Made by a program: the position numbers and the translations under genes. A DNA stretch of 12,918 nt from assembly GCA_024710535.1 (NCBI GenBank), contig JANJUO010000282.1, positions 1 through 12,918 on the forward strand. Direction: 5' to 3'. The notes under the pieces are model-generated. The model made no database searches and was not told the DNA's origin. It worked only from the letters and a program-made list of their open reading frames with translations. Positions 7,618 to 12,918 of the stretch are shown in pieces (the stretch's first letter is position 1; the number at the start of each line of letters is the position of its first letter). This DNA comes from a bacterium (GTDB taxonomy: Bacteria; Bacteroidota; Ignavibacteria; Kapaibacteriales; UBA2268).

Positions 7618-8202
7618 ATGGATAAAATACAATTAATGGTTCTTGGACTTAGCGCCTCACCCGCAAGCAACAATGCTTATGCTTTGATAATGAAAGAAGT
7701 TGATGGTGAGCGAAGAATGCCAATTATTATTGGAGCATTCGAAGCGCAGGCAATTGCCCTTGAAATGGAGGGAGTTACTCCTCCAAGACCCATGACTCAT
7801 GATCTGATTAAGTCAATCATGGATACTTCGGGAATGAATTTATCTGAAGTTTGGATTAATGAATTGGTAGAAGGTACTTTTTTTGCTAAACTCGTTTTTG
7901 ATACTCATGGTGCCGAAATTGATTGCCGTCCAAGTGATGCAATCGCAATTGCAATCAGATGCAATGCTCCTGTTTTTGTTGCATTAGATATTCTTGAAGC
8001 AACTGCAGTTTACCAACAAGGTGATCCTGATGGAAAAGAAGGTGATTTCGGCTATCAGAAAAAAACTTCTACCGGAGAAACCAAGCCTAAATCCAAAGTT
8101 GAACTTTTACAATTGGAATTAGATAGAGCAATTAATGACGAAGATTACGAAAAAGCTGCCAGATTAAGAGATGAATTAAAAAAATTATTAGAAAATCAAT
8201 AA
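7618..8202 (+). CDS. DUF151 (bifunctional nuclease) domain protein with C-terminal UVR motif
   Basis: Residues 1 to about 132 form a complete DUF151/bifunctional nuclease domain (opening MDKIQLMVLGLS, with the family segment MPIIIGAFEAQAIALEMEG at 34-52 and CRPSDAIAIAIR at 103-114). After a flexible linker (about 133-158) comes a UvrB/UvrC-type helical hairpin (about 160-194, core DYEKAARLRDEL). Plant BFN1 homologues have been reported to cleave RNA and DNA; the bacterial role is not settled. The UVR motif mediates UvrB-UvrC contact or binding to McsB/ClpC-type partners in other proteins, so a partner-binding role is inferred. The fusion is a known architecture in the FCB group. AAAGG, 8 nt before the ATG, is a plausible ribosome binding site. 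It is the second gene of a probable operon with the lipoprotein. Confidence 0.92.
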   Translation: MDKIQLMVLGLSASPASNNAYALIMKEVDGERRMPIIIGAFEAQAIALEMEGVTPPRPMTHDLIKSIMDTSGMNLSEVWINELVEGTFFAKLVFDTHGAEIDCRPSDAIAIAIRCNAPVFVALDILEATAVYQQGDPDGKEGDFGYQKKTSTGETKPKSKVELLQLELDRAINDEDYEKAARLRDELKKLLENQ

Positions 8203-8207
8203 TTTTA

Positions 8208-8239
8208 TTTGGTAGATATTTGAAAATTTATTAATTTTG
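8208..8239 (+). promoter_or_regulatory. Promoter of tRNA-Met
   Basis: TTTG (8208-8211), a 20-nt spacer and TAATTTTG (8232-8239) give an exact match to the Bacteroidota -33/-7 pattern, with the same -7 sequence as the tRNA-Ala-Asp unit. The predicted start is near 8246, about 25 nt before the tRNA. A second TAATTTTG at 8248-8255 has no -33 partner at the right distance. Confidence 0.55.
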
Positions 8240-8270
8240 AGTTCTTGTAATTTTGAATTGCAAGAATTTT
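8239..8270 (+). other. Hairpin between DUF151 gene and tRNA-Met
   Basis: The arms TTCTTGTAATT (8242-8252) and AATTGCAAGAA (8256-8266) pair over 11 positions, with one U.G wobble and a 3-nt loop. G.U and A-U pairs could extend the stem outward. Four T follow (8267-8270) directly before the tRNA. It may be a weak terminator of the lipoprotein/DUF151 transcript or a tRNA 5'-leader structure. Confidence 0.5.
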
Positions 8271-8344
8271 GCCGGAGTAGCTCAGTAGGTTAGAGCACCA
8301 GAATCATAATCTGGGTGTCGGGGGTTCAACTCCCTCCTCCGGTA
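8271..8344 (+). tRNA. tRNA-Met (CAT), elongator type
   Basis: Cloverleaf with acceptor GCCGGAG / CTCCGGT (a G1.U72 wobble, discriminator A), D arm GCTC...GAGC, anticodon stem CCAGA/TCTGG around loop ATCATAA (anticodon CAT), and T arm GGGGG/CCCTC with loop TTCAACT. CCA is not encoded. The overall sequence resembles Bacteroidota elongator tRNA-Met. An initiator is unlikely because positions 1 and 72 pair. A tRNA-Ile with lysidine at C34 cannot be fully excluded from the anticodon alone. Confidence 0.92.
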
Positions 8345-8345
8345 C

Positions 8346-8379
8346 AAAAAAAGTGCTGAAATTTTTTCAGCACTTTTTT
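8346..8379. terminator. Bidirectional rho-independent terminator (tRNA-Met / mccB)
   Basis: GTGCTGAA (8353-8360) pairs with TTCAGCAC (8366-8373) around a short A/T loop. The stem is flanked by seven A on the left and six T on the right, so it ends in a T tract on both strands. It lies directly after the plus-strand tRNA-Met and just downstream of the minus-strand mccB stop, and serves both. Confidence 0.88.
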
Positions 8380-8400
8380 ATTTTTATGGTTTTTTAATTT

Positions 8401-10008
8401 TTACATCCTAAAAATACCAAATTTTGCATCTTCTATTGGCTTATTCAAAGACATTGATATTCCTAATCCAAGTACTTTACGTGTATCAAGCGGATCGATA
8501 ATTCCATCGTCCCATAATCTTGCAGAACTGTAATATGGACTTGCTTCTTCTTCGTATTTTGTTAGAATTGGCTCCTGAATCTTTCGAATTTGCTCTTCGG
8601 ACAACTCCATGCCACTATTTTTTAATTGATTTATCTTTACCGTAGATAAAACATTTGCCGCTTGTTCGCCTCCCATAACAGAAATTTTTCCATGTGGAAA
8701 CATAAATAGCAAACGAGGATGATATCCCCTACCACACATTGCATAATTTCCTGCACCATAAGAACCGCCTACTATTACTGTAAATTTTGGTACTTGAGCA
8801 TTTGCAACAGCATGAACAATTTTGGCACCATCTTTTGCAATGCCGTTATGCTCGTATTTTTTTCCAACTATAAAGCCGGTTATGTTTTGAAGAAATACAA
8901 TCGGAATTTTTCTCATAGAGCAAAGTTCAATAAACTGTGCCCCTTTCAAACTTGATTCAGAAAATAATACTCCATTATTTGCAATTATTCCAACAGGATA
9001 ACCATATATTCTTGCAAATCCGGTGATTAATGTCTTTCCATATTCAGCTTTATAAGGCTGGAAACGACTGCCATCAACAATTCTTGCAATAACTTCTAGC
9101 ATATCAAATGGTTGACGAATATTTTTTGGCAAAATTCCTAATAACTCATTTGTATCATAATATGGATCTTCGGATTCTTCTCTGCCAATGTCGAATTTGC
9201 TACGAACACCAAAATTTTGGACAATATTGCGAACAATTTCTAAAGCATGTGCATCATTTTGAGCATAATGATCTGAAACTCCGGAAATCTTACAATGAAC
9301 ATCTGCTCCGCCAAGTTCTTCATCTGTAACGATTTCGCCTGTTGCGGCTTTAACAAGTGGAGGTCCGCCAATAAAAATTGTTGCTTGATTTCTCACCATA
9401 ACTGTTTCGTCACTCATTGCCGGCACATAAGCACCACCGGCAGTACAAGATCCCATTACGCAAGCAATTTGCGGAATTCCATGCTTGCTCATTTGTGCCT
9501 GATTATAAAAAATATTTCCGAAATGATCTTTATCTGCAAAAGTTTCCGATTGATATGGTAGAAAAATGCCTCCTGAATCAACCAAATATATACAAGGAAG
9601 ATTATTTTCCAGAGCAACTTGCTGGGCACGAATATGCTTTTTGATTGTCATTGGAAAGTAAGTTCCGCCCTTAACAGTAGCGTCATTTGCAACAATCATA
9701 CAATCTCTGCCATTGATTTTTCCTATTCCAGAAACCATACCGGCTGAAGGAGCAGAATTATCATACATATTATATGCGGCAAAGGCATTGATTTCCAAAA
9801 ATGGTGAATGTGGATCTATCAATGTTTGAATTCTATCCCTAACAAGTAATTTACCCCGCTCGATATGTTTGCTTCTTGCACTTTCGGGACCACCTTTTTT
9901 TACAGTTTCCAAATTTTCAGCAAGTTCATTGATGATTTTTTTAGAATTCTCAATATTTTCTTTAAATTCAGGTGATTTAGTATTTAATTTTGATTTTATT
10001 CTATACAT
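8401..10008 (-). CDS. mccB: Methylcrotonoyl-CoA carboxylase beta (carboxyltransferase) subunit
   Basis: Biotin-dependent acyl-CoA carboxylase carboxyltransferase subunit, which transfers carboxylate from carboxybiotin to 3-methylcrotonyl-CoA in leucine breakdown. The 535-aa protein is full length and follows vertebrate MCCC2 closely from memory, including NDATVKGGTYFP (108-119), YLVDSGG (141-147), MGSCTAGGAYVPAMSDE (185-201), the second-half GGSYGAGNYAMCGR and MGGEQAANVL, and the C-terminal FGIFRM. These features favour MCC (or the related geranyl-CoA carboxylase) over propionyl-CoA carboxylase. The biotin carboxylase/biotin carrier subunit is not in the window and must be elsewhere. AGGAA about 6 nt before the ATG is a good ribosome binding site. 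It is the last gene of a GH57-Nramp-mccB run, 17 nt after the Nramp gene. Confidence 0.92.
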   Translation of the reverse strand: MYRIKSKLNTKSPEFKENIENSKKIINELAENLETVKKGGPESARSKHIERGKLLVRDRIQTLIDPHSPFLEINAFAAYNMYDNSAPSAGMVSGIGKINGRDCMIVANDATVKGGTYFPMTIKKHIRAQQVALENNLPCIYLVDSGGIFLPYQSETFADKDHFGNIFYNQAQMSKHGIPQIACVMGSCTAGGAYVPAMSDETVMVRNQATIFIGGPPLVKAATGEIVTDEELGGADVHCKISGVSDHYAQNDAHALEIVRNIVQNFGVRSKFDIGREESEDPYYDTNELLGILPKNIRQPFDMLEVIARIVDGSRFQPYKAEYGKTLITGFARIYGYPVGIIANNGVLFSESSLKGAQFIELCSMRKIPIVFLQNITGFIVGKKYEHNGIAKDGAKIVHAVANAQVPKFTVIVGGSYGAGNYAMCGRGYHPRLLFMFPHGKISVMGGEQAANVLSTVKINQLKNSGMELSEEQIRKIQEPILTKYEEEASPYYSSARLWDDGIIDPLDTRKVLGLGISMSLNKPIEDAKFGIFRM

Positions 10009-10025
10009 ATTAAATTCCTATTTTA

Positions 10026-11291
10026 TTAAAACAAAGTACTATAAAGAAGCATTATATTCAATCCCGTAACAATCAATCCAATTATCCATAAAACTATACT
10101 ATGCCTTTTGGAATTAACAAATTTACCCATAACTTTTTTTGATGAAGTAAGGTAAATTTGAAGAAATATAGTAATTGGCAATTGAATAGAAAGCAACATT
10201 TGCGAATAAATCAATCCTTGAAATGGATCGCTTATAAAAAATATAACAATCAATGCCGCAAAAAGAGTGATGCCAACACCGGTTTTTGAGTGCTTATCGC
10301 CAATATCATACGGTTCGTTGAACATACCTGCAAAAATTGAACCACCAGCAAGCCCTGAAGTTACCGATGAAGCAATACCAGCACACAGCAAAGCAATTGC
10401 AAATATCAAAGATGCATAAGAACCCAAGATTGGCTCAAGCATTTTTTCTGCTTGACCTAATTCTTCTACTACAAAACCATTCGAGAAAAATGCCGCCGCC
10501 GCTACCAAAATCATAGAACTATTAATAGCCCATCCAATCAACATTGATATCAAAGTATCGGCAAATTCATATTTCAGTTGATGCTTGATTACTTTCTCGT
10601 CTTGCAAATTCCATTGCCGACTTTGAATAACCTCGCTATGCAAGAAAAGATTATGTGGCATAACTACAGCACCAAGCACACTCATTATTATTATCATCGA
10701 ACCATCAGGAAAAGATGGTTTTACCCATCCAACCAGAGCTCTCCCCCATTCAACATCAAGCAAAGTAAGCTCAATAATAAACGAAATTCCGATTATCGAA
10801 ACAAATCCAATTATCCACTTTTCTAATTTTTGGTATGAATTAGTAACCAACATCCATACAACCAATGCTGTTACCATAACAGCACCAATTTTAATCGGAA
10901 TTCCAAATAGCATTTGCAAAGCAATTGCACCACCAAGTATTTCTGCCATAGATGTAGAAATACTCGCAACCATTGCTGAACTAAGCACAGTACGGGAAAT
11001 TGATGGCTTTAGGTGTGCAGTAGCAGCTTCGGACAAACACAAGCCACTTGCTATTCCAAGATGTGCCGCATTATGTTGCAATACAATAAGCATAATTGTT
11101 GATAAGGTTACCATCCACAATAATTCATAGCCATAAAGCGAACCGGCGGCAACATTCGATGCCCAATTACCCGGATCAATAAAGCCGACAGTAACCAACA
11201 AACCTGGTCCTATGTATTTGAAAATTTCAAACGCAGTTAGCCCGGGCTTATTCTCTTCATGATAATATTTTTGTAAAAATTTTTTTATCAT
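10026..11291 (-). CDS. Nramp-family divalent metal (Mn2+/Fe2+) transporter
   Basis: Inner-membrane proton-coupled importer of transition metals, usually Mn2+ and also Fe2+. The 421-aa length and about 11 hydrophobic segments fit the family. The TM1 metal-site motif DPGN (39-42) is intact, and the TM6 motif AVVMPHNLFLHS has the methionine M211 that favours transition metals over Mg2+ or Ca2+, followed by P212 and H213. The start codon follows the GH57 stop codon by 1 nt (TAA-T-ATG) and no Shine-Dalgarno sequence is visible, so translation is probably coupled to the upstream gene. Expression is then tied to GH57, or to an unseen internal promoter. No Mn- or Fe-responsive operator is visible. 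Confidence 0.94.
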   Translation of the reverse strand: MIKKFLQKYYHEENKPGLTAFEIFKYIGPGLLVTVGFIDPGNWASNVAAGSLYGYELLWMVTLSTIMLIVLQHNAAHLGIASGLCLSEAATAHLKPSISRTVLSSAMVASISTSMAEILGGAIALQMLFGIPIKIGAVMVTALVVWMLVTNSYQKLEKWIIGFVSIIGISFIIELTLLDVEWGRALVGWVKPSFPDGSMIIIMSVLGAVVMPHNLFLHSEVIQSRQWNLQDEKVIKHQLKYEFADTLISMLIGWAINSSMILVAAAAFFSNGFVVEELGQAEKMLEPILGSYASLIFAIALLCAGIASSVTSGLAGGSIFAGMFNEPYDIGDKHSKTGVGITLFAALIVIFFISDPFQGLIYSQMLLSIQLPITIFLQIYLTSSKKVMGKFVNSKRHSIVLWIIGLIVTGLNIMLLYSTLF

Positions 11292-11292
11292 A

Positions 11293-12918
11293 TTAATTCA
11301 ATTTCAATTTTAAATTGCCATTTCTTGGATATGCAATTTCTGAACCGTCAGATACAGATATAAACCTAATCTGAAATTCATTATTGAAATCCATATTATT
11401 TAATTTTATATCAATACACTCCTTAAACGAAATTTCTAAGTTTGTTTGATTTCCATAAATTTTAGCATTATTTTTATTGAATATCAGCTTCAAATGATTT
11501 TGAGAATTAAAATCAAAAATTATTACATCGTCATTTTGCAATGTTTTGGCGGGAATTATTCTAAAAAACAAACTGGATTCATTCCTTCCAAAATGTACTT
11601 TTTCTATCAACTCACCTATTTGGTGCATAGCAGACATTGATGATTTTGCATTATATATGCCGGCATTTTCCCATAAAGAACAATCACTTAATAATCCATT
11701 AATATTTGGATTGATGTATGATTTTGGCTCTTGCATTTGCGGAACATAGCTCCGCTCGAAAATCGGCGAATATACATCTTTGGGAACTTCATAGCCAATT
11801 ATTTTATAAATATTTTCTATATGGTGACGGAACAATATATCAAATTCATCTTTGTTATCTGCTTGATGCTCGGGTCCATACCACCAGAACCAATCACTGC
11901 CTTCAGCAATTAATGCCTCTTCTAAAGCTTCTTCGTATTTTTCAATTGTTAATAAAGATTTTGCTTGTTCAAGTGCAAGTCTCGCTTTGGTAAGCATTTG
12001 CCAAGCTCTATGATCATCTTTATCTCCAATCCAGATCGAGAAATTTGCATTTATCCATGAGCCGGCTTTTATCGAAGTCAATGGTTTAAGATAATCTAAA
12101 TTGTCTTTTTCGATAGCTTCCGAACAAGTAGCGGTTGTAAATTCATTGGAATCTGTTAAATTTTTATATAATGCTCTTAAGAAAGGGACTCCATTATCTT
12201 TGTAAAATTCCCAACAATTCTCACCATCCAAAATTACTGAAACTGCAGCATAATTTAGTGCTTCATCCCCATGCACACGGATAATTTCATTTCTAATATT
12301 TCTTAAATGATGACAAAAGTCATTTGCGGCATCTTCCGGATTCCATTGAGAATAAACAAATCCAATTCTATCAGAAAGAAAATGGTCACGAAAAAATATT
12401 CCAATACTTCCATTGCTGTTTTGGAATTTTCGTGGGAAAAACTTCTCTGTCGGAATAAAGTCATTTCCTAAACTATTTGCCAGTAACTGCTCATCCGAAG
12501 CTGTCCACTTAATATTTTTTTCAATCATCATATCCAAAACCACATTAGAAAGCGATCCTTCGGAGGGCCAAATACCATTTGGAGATTCATTGAATATAGA
12601 TTTATAATATTCCATACCTTTTTCAAGTTGGACAAGTGCATCGTGAGGAAATTTGAACACAGGCTCTGGTATATTGAGATTTGGCATCGATTCCAAAGCA
12701 GTTCTGGTATCGCAAAGTAATGGCAAAATTGGATGATACATTGGTGTGCAACTAATTTCTAATTGTCCAATTTTATTAAGACTTATCAATTGATTATTAA
12801 TATTAGACAGTATATTCAATTGTTTTTGTAATAAAAGTAGTTTTTCTTCCTCTGTAAAATTTTGCCCCTTTTCGAATAATCTTTTCACAAGTGAGGATTT
12901 ACGCGAAAAATATCCAAA
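11293..12918 (-). CDS. GH57 family glycoside hydrolase (COG1449 type), 5' end outside window
   Basis: Retaining glycosidase or transglycosidase of family GH57, which acts on alpha-glucans (alpha-amylase, amylopullulanase or 4-alpha-glucanotransferase types). The frame stays open to the right edge, so the start, with the HxHQP-type conserved region 1 and roughly 100-150 residues, lies beyond 12918; the GTG at 12888 is not a credible start. Counting from the window edge, TPMYHPILPLLCDT (about 58-71) precedes WPSEGS (about 117-122), whose E is the likely nucleophile. ILDGENCWE (about 229-237) has the likely acid/base D, and GSWINANFSIWIGD and SDWFWWYGPEH are also conserved. The C-terminal part (about 400-541) looks beta-rich. 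It is the first visible gene of an operon with the Nramp transporter. The exact substrate cannot be set from sequence alone. Confidence 0.92.
   Translation of the reverse strand, partial: FGYFSRKSSLVKRLFEKGQNFTEEEKLLLLQKQLNILSNINNQLISLNKIGQLEISCTPMYHPILPLLCDTRTALESMPNLNIPEPVFKFPHDALVQLEKGMEYYKSIFNESPNGIWPSEGSLSNVVLDMMIEKNIKWTASDEQLLANSLGNDFIPTEKFFPRKFQNSNGSIGIFFRDHFLSDRIGFVYSQWNPEDAANDFCHHLRNIRNEIIRVHGDEALNYAAVSVILDGENCWEFYKDNGVPFLRALYKNLTDSNEFTTATCSEAIEKDNLDYLKPLTSIKAGSWINANFSIWIGDKDDHRAWQMLTKARLALEQAKSLLTIEKYEEALEEALIAEGSDWFWWYGPEHQADNKDEFDILFRHHIENIYKIIGYEVPKDVYSPIFERSYVPQMQEPKSYINPNINGLLSDCSLWENAGIYNAKSSMSAMHQIGELIEKVHFGRNESSLFFRIIPAKTLQNDDVIIFDFNSQNHLKLIFNKNNAKIYGNQTNLEISFKECIDIKLNNMDFNNEFQIRFISVSDGSEIAYPRNGNLKLKLN

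Noticed and set aside
8687..8700. Palindrome TTTCCATGTGGAAA
   Set aside because: It lies within the conserved coding sequence of mccB and is most likely chance.
8719..9644. Plus-strand open frames opposite mccB
   Set aside because: They are antisense to a strongly conserved full-length gene and show no family features of their own.
12886..12888. GTG start for the GH57 gene
   Set aside because: The frame is open to the window edge and the conserved N-terminal catalytic region is missing, so the true start is beyond 12918.

Overview
The window is low-GC bacterial chromosome. It comes from a member of the Bacteroidota/Ignavibacteria/Kapabacteria group (FCB superphylum). The evidence is a secreted subtilase whose C-terminus looks like a type IX secretion (T9SS) sorting domain, a TPR-type histidine kinase, a DUF151 nuclease fused to a UVR motif, tRNA genes without an encoded CCA end, and several close matches to the Bacteroidota promoter pattern (-33 TTTG/TTG, about 20 nt, -7 TAnnTTTG). 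I cannot name a genus. No mobile element, CRISPR array or phage gene is visible. The gene content is mostly housekeeping, and I did not find a convincing new multi-gene system.

Layout from left to right. 1-250 is a very AT-rich stretch without a gene. It carries a leftward promoter-like element and one perfect DnaA box. 252-579 is a leftward tRNA unit (Ala-GGC, then two identical Asp-GTC) with its own promoter (625-655) and a strong terminator (252-280). 681-2705 (-) is the T9SS-exported subtilase. 2837-4753 (+) is an orphan sensor histidine kinase. 4786-6099 (-) is a ClpB homologue that stops after its first ATPase domain, so the second half of the protein is absent. 6174-6809 (+) is pdxH. 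6897-7589 and 7618-8202 (+) are a lipoprotein of unknown function and the DUF151-UVR nuclease, probably cotranscribed. 8271-8344 (+) is tRNA-Met, followed by a bidirectional terminator. On the minus strand from the right edge is a tight three-gene run: a GH57 glycosidase (5' end outside the window), an Nramp metal transporter 1 nt downstream, and a methylcrotonoyl-CoA carboxylase beta subunit 17 nt further on.

The genes do not form one pathway. They cover protein export and turnover (subtilase, ClpB fragment), cofactor synthesis (PdxH), alpha-glucan metabolism (GH57), divalent metal uptake (Nramp), leucine or related branched acyl-CoA catabolism (MccB) and sensing (histidine kinase). The most notable observation is the cleanly truncated clpB with intact NBD1 catalytic motifs and a changed pore loop. 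After that come the DnaA box beside a leftward promoter at the left edge and the unusual GH57-Nramp-mccB operon.
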